Of a stretch of DNA of 64,000 nt, positions 1 to 7,538 are shown in pieces. The position numbers and the translations under genes were made by a program. Source of the DNA: Pseudocalidococcus sp964653145. Its GTDB lineage: Bacteria > Cyanobacteriota > Cyanobacteriia > Thermosynechococcales > Thermosynechococcaceae. A model generated the notes under the pieces. That model searched no databases, had not been told where the DNA came from, and worked only from the letters and a program-made list of their open reading frames with translations. Each line of letters opens with the position of its first letter. Within the stretch, counting starts at the first letter, position 1. The stretch spans positions 9,233 to 73,232 of the forward strand of contig CAZZCG010000019.1 of NCBI GenBank assembly GCA_964653145.1, given 5' to 3'.

Positions 1-634
1 GATCCGGTTGGAGAGTTTTGACTTGGGCTTCGAGGGCTTCGATGCGGTCTAATAAATAACGAATGGCTTCAGCTTCCGAGTCGGGTAACTGCCCATGTTC
101 TAGGGGAGCCACCTTAGTCCCAGCTCGATAGACGATCCGGCCTGGAATTCCCACCACCGTGCAATCGGCAGGAACATCTCGCAGCACCACTGAGCCAGCC
201 CCAATCCGGACATTACTGCCAATCAGCAAGTTACCGAGAACTTTAGCCCCAGCCCCAACCACTACGTTTTCCCCGAGGGTAGGATGACGCTTGCCGGTTT
301 CTTTGCCCGTGCCCCCGAGGGTGACACCTTGATAGATTAAACAGTAGTCGCCAATAATTGCGGTTTCACCAATGACAACCCCCATGCCGTGATCGATGAA
401 AACCCCTCGTCCAATGGTGGCTCCTGGGTGAATTTCAATGCCGGTCAACCAGCGGGAAAACTGGGACAAGAGGCGGGGAACGAGAGGGAGACCCAATGTC
501 CACAACCAATGGGAAACTCGATGCATCCCGAGGGCTTGCAAACCGGGGTAACACAGTAAAACCTCTAACCAGTTGCGGGCTGCGGGATCACGCTCGAAGA
601 TTATCTGGTAGTCGGCCTGGAGAGATTTAAACAC
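1..634 (-). CDS. cysE: Serine O-acetyltransferase, 3' end cut by window edge
   Basis: Transfers acetyl from acetyl-CoA to L-serine, the first committed step of cysteine synthesis in the cytoplasm. Visible are 211 codons. The left-handed beta-helix hexapeptide part includes GVFIDHGMGVVIGET and GVTLGGTGKETGKRHP, the usual serine acetyltransferase active-site region. The start is taken as GTG at 634 because GAGG lies 9-10 bases upstream and the N-terminus (MFKSLQADYQIIFERDPAA) is that of cyanobacterial CysE. The C-terminal tail, which in this family binds cysteine synthase, lies beyond base 1. It stands alone on the minus strand with no visible operon partner upstream. Identification is secure; only the length is unknown. 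Confidence 0.95.
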   Translation of the reverse strand, partial: MFKSLQADYQIIFERDPAARNWLEVLLCYPGLQALGMHRVSHWLWTLGLPLVPRLLSQFSRWLTGIEIHPGATIGRGVFIDHGMGVVIGETAIIGDYCLIYQGVTLGGTGKETGKRHPTLGENVVVGAGAKVLGNLLIGSNVRIGAGSVVLRDVPADCTVVGIPGRIVYRAGTKVAPLEHGQLPDSEAEAIRYLLDRIEALEAQVKTLQPD

Positions 635-769
635 CCGTTTGTGTCCTCGTGATGTGCTGGGCCTAGTTAACCTCAATTCGTAATTTATTATACCTAAACC
701 CATTACCCCCTTTGGCTCCATCGAATCTAGGGTAAAGGACGGAAAACCGAAATTAGGAAAAATTTATGT

Positions 770-1630
770 TTAAGCAACGGCGGGGTGGGCAGAAACCTTG
801 GCCTGCAGGCTGGTTAATTTGGCCTGGATCAACGATTGAATCCTGGCGGCACAGGTCTGTTGTTGTGGGCTGTGATGTTCGGGGAGTGCGCCTGGGGGGG
901 CCTGAAATTTTGCCAATTGCCGTTCAAAGTGACTGCCAGGGTAGCAGACGTATTCCACAGTTTTGCGGTCAATCCAGGCCTGGTGACAAAAGGGTTGCAA
1001 CCAAGTGGCATAGGCCAAATCTTCTGTTCCGTACTCAAATTCACGAAATATGGGATCTTCCGGAAATCCGCCAATGAAGTCATGCAGCTCCCGCCGAACA
1101 CAGAGATTCAAGGGAATGGTATTTTCCAGGGCTTTTTGCCAATGGGGATGGAGGGGGTCACGGGTGTAAATACCAGTTCGGACGGCTCCAAAATATTCAG
1201 GTACATTACCAAGTTGAGATGTGGCAGGGATCGATTGTTGCAGGACGGAAAAGGCAATAAATAGGTGTTCTGGAAAAAAACGATCATCCCCATCACAGAA
1301 GAACAAGGCCTCTCCCTGGGATAGGCGAACCCCAAGATTACGAGCCGCTGCGGGCCCAAGATTCTGGGGTAATTGAATCAATTGGTAGTGGGACTTATTT
1401 TGAGTAAATCGTTCAACAATCTCAAAGGTGGTGTCCGTTGAGCCGTCATCCACAATCACGATCTCCGTTGTCACCCGTGGGGCCTGGGGATAGCGACGTT
1501 TAAAGTAGGTCAAACTGGTTTCGAGGCTGTTGAGGGTGGCTTCTAAGACTGCTGCGCCCCGAGTCTTGACCAGATTATGTAATGGCACAATCACAGAGAG
1601 GGATCGCAGAGCTGCGTTGTCCAGGGTCAT
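770..1630 (-). CDS. Family 2 glycosyltransferase (GT-A fold)
   Basis: Probably transfers a sugar from a nucleotide-sugar donor; acceptor unknown. The 286-residue protein opens with SVIVPLHN, then EIVIVDDGSTDTT around residue 57 and FFCDGDDRF around 110, the nucleotide-binding and DxD-like metal motifs of GT2 enzymes. The reading frame stays open upstream to 1795, but that stretch crosses the tRNA-Glu gene at 1757-1829 on the other strand, so the ATG at 1630 directly before the catalytic domain is the better start. No transmembrane segment is obvious. It is not next to other polysaccharide genes. Family assignment is firm; substrate cannot be read from the sequence. Confidence 0.85.
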   Translation of the reverse strand: MTLDNAALRSLSVIVPLHNLVKTRGAAVLEATLNSLETSLTYFKRRYPQAPRVTTEIVIVDDGSTDTTFEIVERFTQNKSHYQLIQLPQNLGPAAARNLGVRLSQGEALFFCDGDDRFFPEHLFIAFSVLQQSIPATSQLGNVPEYFGAVRTGIYTRDPLHPHWQKALENTIPLNLCVRRELHDFIGGFPEDPIFREFEYGTEDLAYATWLQPFCHQAWIDRKTVEYVCYPGSHFERQLAKFQAPPGALPEHHSPQQQTCAARIQSLIQAKLTSLQAKVSAHPAVA

Positions 1631-1756
1631 GGTTGGCTGTAGGGATGGATAACTTATTTTTTCAATAAAGTGACAAGTAGTCGATTTATGCAGAAACTGG
1701 GCCTTGAATTGACAAAATTGGCCTCGTTTAGCTATGGTAATAAATGCTGAGTTTTT

Positions 1757-1829
1757 GCCCCCATCGTCTAGAGGCCTAGGACACCTCCCTTTCACGGAGG
1801 CGACGGGGATTCGAATTCCCCTGGGGGTA
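1757..1829 (+). tRNA. tRNA-Glu (anticodon UUC)
   Basis: A complete cloverleaf can be drawn. Acceptor arm GCCCCCA (1757-1763) pairs with TGGGGGT (1822-1828), discriminator A at 1829. The anticodon arm CCTCC-CTTTCAC-GGAGG places TTC in the anticodon position. The T arm is GGGGA-TTCGAAT-TCCCC. CCA is not encoded. In cyanobacteria Glu-tRNA supplies both protein synthesis and 5-aminolevulinate synthesis through GluTR and HemL; hemL lies about 1.7 kb downstream on the other strand. Confidence 0.97.
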
Positions 1830-2068
1830 TCTTCCCAATGGCAAAGTCGGCATCACAAGCTCCAAGTCTGTTGTAGTTCATTCAGGCAGGAATTTGATTC
1901 GCGCGCTGCAGTTTTTGAGCTAGGGCTGTTTCAATAGCTGCTGTGGCAACAACAATAGGGTTCAATTGTCTGCGATTACAGATAGTCGCGAGTATTTAGC
2001 TGGATCAGCCCAGATAAGGTTATTGAAGTTATTGAACCCCAAAAATTTAGATTCTGCGAATAGAGAGG
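1830..2068. other. Spacer after tRNA-Glu; possible short gene remnant
   Basis: No gene is supported. On the minus strand 1965-1882 a TTG-started frame gives 27 residues with coding-like codon use (contains NPIVVATAAIETALAQK) ending in TGA, with a stop shortly upstream. This may be the end of a decayed gene. I do not recognise its parent. Confidence 0.25.
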
Positions 2069-2224
2069 CTAATGACCGCTGTGGAAGCTAGGAGAATCCG
2101 CGCCTCGATTTTGCATAGCGTCCAGTTGGTAGTGCGTAAACAGGTTCAATGAGCCCGCAATAATGACGTAAAGCCCAAACCATGTCCCCAAAGTCTGCCA
2201 GTTGTTAAAAATGAAACGCAGCAT
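2069..2224 (-). CDS. Possible 51-residue single-span membrane protein
   Basis: An ATG at 2224 is preceded by GGGGAG with 9 bases of spacing, a good ribosome binding site. The predicted protein begins MLRFIFNNWQTLGTWFGLYV and has one hydrophobic segment (about residues 12-28, TLGTWFGLYVIIAGSLN) with a polar C-terminal tail (QNRGADSPSFHSGH). The layout, a short N-terminus, one membrane span and a soluble tail, resembles small thylakoid or plasma membrane subunits of cyanobacteria, but I do not recognise the family. It has no close neighbour in its transcription direction. Support is the ribosome binding site and the hydrophobic pattern only; a chance frame is possible. Confidence 0.45.
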   Translation of the reverse strand: MLRFIFNNWQTLGTWFGLYVIIAGSLNLFTHYQLDAMQNRGADSPSFHSGH

Positions 2225-2583
2225 TAGATTTAACTCCCCAAACGGCACATCATCTTCTTAAACCAGAAATTACTCCTGAATCTGATGCCGAATATTGAAA
2301 ATATCCGCTGTAGTTCAGAAGTAGACCATTGATATTGATTAGGAAATCTTCCGACAAGTCAGAAGAGCTCAAGTACTTTGAACTATAGTTGCTTTTCTGA
2401 GAAACAACAATAATATGTGACGATTGAACGACTTTATATTAAGCTTTCGTTACAGAGCTTTTTGAGTGATTTTTGGCTAGAAAAATCCATAGTAAACAGG
2501 GTTTTATAGGAGAATAAATTGGGATTGTTCACAATCGTACTGATGAAGATTCCCAAACAATAAAGTGTCATTGTGACAGTGAT
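2225..2583. other. AT-rich intergenic region
   Basis: This 359-base stretch separates the small frame at 2069-2224 from the stop of the SDR-like gene at 2584. It is richer in A and T than its surroundings and has short T tracts, but no clear terminator hairpin, RNA gene or open frame beyond about 15 codons. Nothing functional can be named. Confidence 0.4.
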
Positions 2584-3441
2584 TTAATGAAGATTACTCA
2601 TTGAATTGGGTGACCAACTTGAGCTTAGGGGAGTGAGTTGCAGGTCAAAGTGAGTTTTAAAGGCATCTGATTCCCCCAGGCTATCGTTGAGCATGATATC
2701 CACAAGGGCGGGGGATAGTGCTGGGATAATCCAAGGCAAGAGGCGGGCAATCCAGGCCGGGAAATGTTGAATTTTGGGGGTTTGGGGTTGGTTCAGAAGT
2801 TGAGCTAGGGCATTAATGGTGTAAATCTCAGGCCCAACGAGGTCATAGGTACCGGAAATTCCCTCGGTGATGGCGGCAAGAATGGCATGAACCACATCCT
2901 GTAAAAGAATCGGGGCGACGCGGTTTTCTCCGGTTCCGAGGATCCGGATGGGTTTACCTGGGGGACTAATCAGGCTGCGGGCGGTGGGGCCGGGGTGGGT
3001 GGGTGGGCCGATAATGTGGCTACAGCGAAAAATGGTCAGGGGAATCTGGGTGTTTTTAAGAATCGCTTCAGCCTCGGCTTTAGTGGCAAGGTAAGCATTG
3101 GGGGACGTTTCCGTAGTGCCAACAAAACTCAGAAAAATGATCCGTTGACATTGGGAATGTTCCAGGGCCTGGGCCAGGACTTGCGTCGGATACCGATTCG
3201 CAGTTTGGTAATCACCATTGAGGGGTTGCAGAGTTCCAGCTAAATGCACCACAACCTGGGCTTGGGTGATCACGGCCGGGGCCTGGGGATTGATCAGCCA
3301 ATTAGAAATTACTAAGTCCGCTGGCACCTTTGTTGGACTACGACATAGGGCAACGGTTTTCCAGGGGGTATCGGCCAAGGCTGTCAACAGGGCCCGGCCA
3401 ACCTGACCATTGGCCCCAGTGACTACCACAGACCCGGACAT
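2584..3441 (-). CDS. NAD(P)-binding atypical SDR / NmrA-like protein
   Basis: A 285-residue Rossmann-fold protein. The dinucleotide-binding loop VVTGANGQVG lies at residues 6-15, and a YLATK segment near residue 118 sits where SDR proteins carry YxxxK. The middle and C-terminus (a DVVHAI segment, then a domain ending near LLPWI) resemble the NDUFA9/complex I-like and NmrA-like atypical SDR group. Such proteins act as oxidoreductases, epimerases or assembly factors in chloroplasts and cyanobacteria. It starts at ATG 3441 about 55 bases after the hemL stop and could be cotranscribed with hemL. Specific reaction unknown. Confidence 0.8.
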   Translation of the reverse strand: MSGSVVVTGANGQVGRALLTALADTPWKTVALCRSPTKVPADLVISNWLINPQAPAVITQAQVVVHLAGTLQPLNGDYQTANRYPTQVLAQALEHSQCQRIIFLSFVGTTETSPNAYLATKAEAEAILKNTQIPLTIFRCSHIIGPPTHPGPTARSLISPPGKPIRILGTGENRVAPILLQDVVHAILAAITEGISGTYDLVGPEIYTINALAQLLNQPQTPKIQHFPAWIARLLPWIIPALSPALVDIMLNDSLGESDAFKTHFDLQLTPLSSSWSPNSMSNLH

Positions 3442-3495
3442 GGTTTTGACCTCGTTGGTGCAAGGATTTGGTAAACGAATTGGACTTTACAGATC

Positions 3496-4800
3496 CTAAT
3501 TGGGGAGTTGAGAAAGGACACCCCGCGCGGCCGCTATGGTTTGGTTCACCTCGGCCTGGGTGTGGGACAGGGATGTAAATCCGGCTTCGAATTGGGATGG
3601 TGCTAAATAGACCCCCCGCTCTAACATGCCGCGATGAAACGCACTGAATTTAGCCAGATCAGATTTTTTTGCATCTTCATAGTTCCGAATCGGTCCCTCG
3701 GCAAAGAACAGGCCAAACATGCCGCTGATATGCCCCCCCCAGGCCGGGTGTCCGCACTCCTGGGCCACTTGCACTAAACCATTGGCTAACTCCCCAGTTA
3801 CTTTATCGAGATATTCATAGGTTCCGGGGCGACGGAGAATTTCCAAGGTTTTAATCCCCGCCGTCATTGCCAACGGATTCCCAGATAAGGTGCCTGCCTG
3901 ATAGACGGGGCCAGCTGGAGCCACCATCGACATAATATCTTTCCGACCACCATAGGCACCCACGGGCAAGCCGCCCCCAATCACTTTTCCAAGCGTGGTT
4001 AAATCAGGCGTAATCCCAAATTTTTCCTGAGCGCCACCATAGGCAATCCGAAACCCGGTCATCACTTCATCAAAGACCAGTAACGCCCCCTCCTGTTGGG
4101 TAATTTCCCGTAAACCAGCTAGAAATCCAGCTTCTGGGACAATAAACCCGGCATTTCCGACCACGGGCTCCAAGATTACCCCCGCAATTTCCCCTGGATA
4201 TTGAGCAAACAGGGCTTTGACAGCTTCGAGATCGTTGTAGGGGGCAGTCAGGGTGGATGCAGTTGTTGATTTGGGGACTCCCGGAGAATCGGGCAATCCG
4301 AGGGTGGCGACTCCAGACCCAGCTTTGACCAAAAACATATCGGCGTGGCCGTGGTAGCAGCCTTCAAATTTGATGATTTTTTCCCGGCCGGTAAACGCCC
4401 GCATCACCCGCAACACGGCCATACAGGCCTCGGTTCCTGAATTCACAAACCGAACCATTTCAATACTGGGGACAGCGGCAATCACCATCTCAGCCAAAAT
4501 ATTTTCTAGGACACAGGGTGCACCAAAGCTCGTGCCTTTTTCCAGGGCTTCGTGGAGAGCAGAAATCACTTCCGGGTGAGCATGGCCAACAATCGCCGGC
4601 CCCCAAGTACCGACATAGTCAATGTATTGGTTCCCATCAACATCCCAGATATAGGCACCTTTGACATGATCAAATACGATGGGCTGACCACCGACGGATT
4701 TAAAGGCTCTCACTGGCGAGTTGACACCACCGGGCATCAGGTTTTGGGCGGCGGAAAAGATTTCGGCGGATTTTGTCGTGTTTAGTACTGTGCTGACCAA
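3496..4800 (-). CDS. hemL: Glutamate-1-semialdehyde 2,1-aminomutase
   Basis: A PLP enzyme turning glutamate-1-semialdehyde into 5-aminolevulinate, last step of the C5 route to chlorophyll, haem, bilins and cobalamin. The 434-residue product carries the family signatures MPGGVNSPVRAF, GTWGPAIVGHAHP, the Asp-containing LLVFDEVMTGFRIA strand and TLGKVIGGGLPVGAYGG, which holds the Schiff-base lysine. The frame runs up to an ATG at 4821, but AAGGAG lies inside that extension six bases before a TTG at 4800, and the protein from there (MVSTVLNTTKS) matches the usual N-terminus, so TTG at 4800 is chosen. The SDR-like gene follows 55 bases downstream. Confidence 0.95.
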   Translation of the reverse strand: MVSTVLNTTKSAEIFSAAQNLMPGGVNSPVRAFKSVGGQPIVFDHVKGAYIWDVDGNQYIDYVGTWGPAIVGHAHPEVISALHEALEKGTSFGAPCVLENILAEMVIAAVPSIEMVRFVNSGTEACMAVLRVMRAFTGREKIIKFEGCYHGHADMFLVKAGSGVATLGLPDSPGVPKSTTASTLTAPYNDLEAVKALFAQYPGEIAGVILEPVVGNAGFIVPEAGFLAGLREITQQEGALLVFDEVMTGFRIAYGGAQEKFGITPDLTTLGKVIGGGLPVGAYGGRKDIMSMVAPAGPVYQAGTLSGNPLAMTAGIKTLEILRRPGTYEYLDKVTGELANGLVQVAQECGHPAWGGHISGMFGLFFAEGPIRNYEDAKKSDLAKFSAFHRGMLERGVYLAPSQFEAGFTSLSHTQAEVNQTIAAARGVLSQLPN

Positions 4801-5101
4801 GATAGGCTCCTTAAATCTCAATGCATCCTAAATCCCAGGCCCCGCCTTGTTTTTAATCGCTTGGCTATTGGGTTGGGTTAATTTTATGCTGAAACAATCA
4901 ACTTTCTATTTTAGGGCCTGGCCTGGAAAGGGAGACGCAGAACCCACGCAACTTAACATTTTGAGAACGTAATCCAGTCAATCTCGATTTCGAAATACAA
5001 AAGAATCAACGGCCTTGACCGCGCTAGCTAATGAAAATTAAGCTGGACTCCCTAAATTTGTGTGGGATAATTGAGTTAATACTCATCAGCTAGGCTAAGC
5101 A
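4801..5101. other. Divergent promoter region, hemL and DUF2335 pair
   Basis: About 300 bases between the divergent starts of hemL and the 90-residue gene at 5102. It must hold promoters for both directions. It contains AT-rich stretches such as TTAATTTTATGCTG and GGGATAATTGAGTTAATACTC, but no -35/-10 pair with convincing spacing was found. No gene or RNA is visible. Confidence 0.4.
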
Positions 5102-5374
5102 ATGAATCAGAAAACAGGTTTTTTGTATGCTCGGCCCTCTTTTATTGAGGGAATGTCTCGCTTGATTGATTTTGGTAATACCCTACAGATTTATAATTCT
5201 CCTTTAAGTCCTCAACAAGCCGACTTTCTGGCTCTTTCTGCTGATTGGAGTGTGGTTGGTGATGACTTGAGAAACGCAATGACTCAATATGATAATCTTC
5301 ATGAAAATGATGAGACAGACTTACTTTCTCAAGCTCGGAAAGCAATCCTAACGCGCCTAGAATCAGAGCCATAA
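5102..5374 (+). CDS. Small conserved-looking protein upstream of DUF2335 gene
   Basis: A 90-residue soluble protein beginning MNQKTGFLYARPSFIEGMSR. It contains LIDFGNTLQIYNSP, LSPQQADFLALSADW and an acidic helical C-terminus. No membrane segment, signal peptide or catalytic motif is seen. It ends 15 bases before the DUF2335 gene and is surely cotranscribed with it; small proteins of this kind, with the pattern FxxGxxxxxDFG, are often found directly before DUF2335 membrane proteins as far as I recall. Function unknown. Base composition is more AT-rich than the neighbouring cob genes, compatible with accessory DNA. Confidence 0.7.
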   Translation: MNQKTGFLYARPSFIEGMSRLIDFGNTLQIYNSPLSPQQADFLALSADWSVVGDDLRNAMTQYDNLHENDETDLLSQARKAILTRLESEP

Positions 5375-5389
5375 TCTAACGATAAATTT

Positions 5390-5920
5390 ATGGCAGAAAA
5401 AGACTCCATTAATAATACTGATCTACAACCTCAGTCTGACTTAAGTATTGATAATGAATTACCAGACGCTGATTCTGGCCCACAACCAATCCCAAGGACG
5501 AATAAACTGCTTTCCCAACAGGAAGCAAGACTTTTAGGTATCTCAAGTTCTTTTTCTGGGCCACTACCACCTCCAGATTCACTTAAAGCTTATGATATCG
5601 TCGAACCTGGCTTAGCCCGCAAGATTTTTGATTTAGCAGAAAAACAGGCCCAACATCGCATGGAGCTAGAAAAAGCAGTTATTTTAGGGGATGGACGACG
5701 GTCATGGGCCGGATTATGTTTAGGTTTTGTGATTGCTTGTCTTTTCCTCGGGAGTAGCACCTACATCATTATTTCAGGGCATGACTTAGCGGGCGGATTG
5801 CTGGCATATGGGGGGTTAGCATCCCTAGTCAGTGTTTTCATTTACGGGACAAATGCTCGTGTCCAAGAACGGGCTGAGAAGCGAAAGGCTTTGCTAGGTG
5901 AAGAAATAGATGATAATTAG
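5390..5920 (+). CDS. DUF2335 membrane protein
   Basis: A 176-residue protein with an acidic, disordered N-terminus (residues 1-50), then the DUF2335 signature: SGPLPPPDSLKAYDIVEPG near residue 56 and RKIFDLAEKQAQHRMELEKA near 75-95. Two hydrophobic spans follow at about 107-130 and 135-153, and a short charged tail. The DUF2335 family is found in bacteria and some mobile elements, with no established function. The 90-residue gene lies 15 bases upstream, so the two form a small operon. It could be a paired membrane effector and soluble partner, but that is speculation. Confidence 0.8.
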   Translation: MAEKDSINNTDLQPQSDLSIDNELPDADSGPQPIPRTNKLLSQQEARLLGISSSFSGPLPPPDSLKAYDIVEPGLARKIFDLAEKQAQHRMELEKAVILGDGRRSWAGLCLGFVIACLFLGSSTYIIISGHDLAGGLLAYGGLASLVSVFIYGTNARVQERAEKRKALLGEEIDDN

Positions 5921-6046
5921 TTTACTTTTCTATCATGATTAAGCAAGTCCAGACACTTGACAACTCAGTCTCAGTAGATAAACAAGTTGAAAATAGCTTA
6001 TTAACTCCCAGAAATTAGATCGGTATCTCAACAACTTGAGAAATTC

Positions 6047-7468
6047 ATGAATATTGCATTAATTGTTTTAAACCAGGCCAGTGTCAGGAGCGCACAACAG
6101 GTCAAAGTAAACCTAACTAATGCTCAAATTTATGGGTTAGTTCATCGGACTGAGGGAGTGGATATTGGTTTTGAGAGTTTTAGCAGTACGATTCAAGACT
6201 TATTCCAGGCCAGGGTTGCCATTGTTGGTTTTTGTGCGGCGGGGATTTTGATTCGGGCCATTGCACCTCTATTAAGTGATAAGTGGCAAGAGCCCCCAGT
6301 TTTGGCCGTGGCCGAGGATGGCAGTGCTGTGGTTCCCTTGGTGGGTGGATTACAGGGGGCGAATGACTTGGCCCGGACGATTGCAGCAATTTTCCAAACC
6401 CAGGCCGCGATCACCACTGCGGGAGAGTTACGGTTTCAGACGACCCTCTTAAAACCCCCAACTGGGTATGAACTAGTCAATCGAGATGAGGCCAAAACCT
6501 TTATTGCGGATCTCTTAGCTGGAGCGAGTGTCAAATTGGTTGGAGAGGCCCCGTGGTTAACCACCAGTCAAATTAATTTTGTTGAACCAAGCCAGCCCAG
6601 TGATTTAGTCATTGAAGTTATTGCTAGTGATGCTTCTGTCAATGATTTCGGCCCCAGGCCAAATCGCTTGCTTTATCGCCAAACCCATCAAGAACAAAAG
6701 CCTGGAAAACTATGGATTGTCGGGACGGGGCCTGGAAGTTCAGATTGGTTAACACCCCAAGCAAAATCCGCCCTCTTAACTGCAACGGATTGGGTGGGCT
6801 ACAAAACCTATTTGAATTTGGTTGAACCGTTGCGTCATCCTGGAATTACTCGCCATGAATCGGATAATCGGGTGGAATTGCAGCGGGCGGAGCAGGCCTT
6901 GGATTTGGCGGCGGCAGGAAAGGTGGTGGCAGTCATTTCTTCAGGGGATCCAGGCATTTTTGCGATGGCTGCGGCCCTATTTGAAGTGATTGAGCAACAG
7001 GCTAAGCCCACTTGGCAAGAGATTGAGATTGAAGTCTGTCCGGGAATTTCTGCCTTTCAAGGGGCTGCGGCTCGGTTTGGTGCCCCCATGGGTCATGATT
7101 TTTGTGTGATTTCGCTTTCGGATATTCTCAAGCCCTGGGAAACCATTGCCCAACGAATCACCGCAGCAGCCCAGGCCGATTTGGTCATTGCGTTTTATAA
7201 CCCCGTTTCATCCCAGCGGACTTGGCAAATCGAGGAGGCAAAACAGATTCTCCTAGGCTATCGAGATGGTTCAACCCCAGTGATGTTAGGAAAAAACCTT
7301 AGCCGGCCTGGGGAAACAACTACAATCACAACTTTGGCAGGCCTGGACCCTAAGGCGGTGGATATGCGCACCCTAGTAATTGTCGGCTCCAGTCAAAGTC
7401 GAGTGATCCAGCACAATGAACGGGAATGGGTTTATACATCTCGCGCTTATCCCCGCAAAACAAGCTGA
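6047..7468 (+). CDS. cobJ: CbiG-CobJ fusion, precorrin-3B C17-methyltransferase
   Basis: Cobalamin corrin-ring synthesis. Residues 1 to about 200 form a CbiG-like domain (FCAAGILIRAIAPLL, AVAEDGSAVVPLVGG), which in the anaerobic route opens the delta-lactone. Residues about 220-473 form an SAM-dependent tetrapyrrole methylase, with LWIVGTGPGSSDWLTPQA, the VAVISSGDPGIFAMA loop and GAPMGHDFCVISLSD. The combination of CbiG with CobJ/CbiH in one chain is known from cyanobacteria. The start ATG at 6047 follows a short AT-rich leader. The amidase gene at 7539 follows 70 bases on. No riboswitch-like element was recognised upstream, although a cobalamin riboswitch was considered. Confidence 0.92.
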   Translation: MNIALIVLNQASVRSAQQVKVNLTNAQIYGLVHRTEGVDIGFESFSSTIQDLFQARVAIVGFCAAGILIRAIAPLLSDKWQEPPVLAVAEDGSAVVPLVGGLQGANDLARTIAAIFQTQAAITTAGELRFQTTLLKPPTGYELVNRDEAKTFIADLLAGASVKLVGEAPWLTTSQINFVEPSQPSDLVIEVIASDASVNDFGPRPNRLLYRQTHQEQKPGKLWIVGTGPGSSDWLTPQAKSALLTATDWVGYKTYLNLVEPLRHPGITRHESDNRVELQRAEQALDLAAAGKVVAVISSGDPGIFAMAAALFEVIEQQAKPTWQEIEIEVCPGISAFQGAAARFGAPMGHDFCVISLSDILKPWETIAQRITAAAQADLVIAFYNPVSSQRTWQIEEAKQILLGYRDGSTPVMLGKNLSRPGETTTITTLAGLDPKAVDMRTLVIVGSSQSRVIQHNEREWVYTSRAYPRKTS

Positions 7469-7538
7469 TGGTTCGGTTGGGTGGAAAGGTAAACCTAGGT
7501 TCAGACAAAAAATTGCAGCCTACAGTTGAAATCAATCT

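Noticed and set aside
836..1264. Open frames on the plus strand inside the glycosyltransferase gene
   Set aside because: They lie opposite a gene with clear GT2 motifs and show no motif or codon bias of their own.
5921..6046. Cobalamin riboswitch upstream of cobJ
   Set aside because: The 126-base spacer is too short and AT-rich, and no B12-box-like sequence was found.
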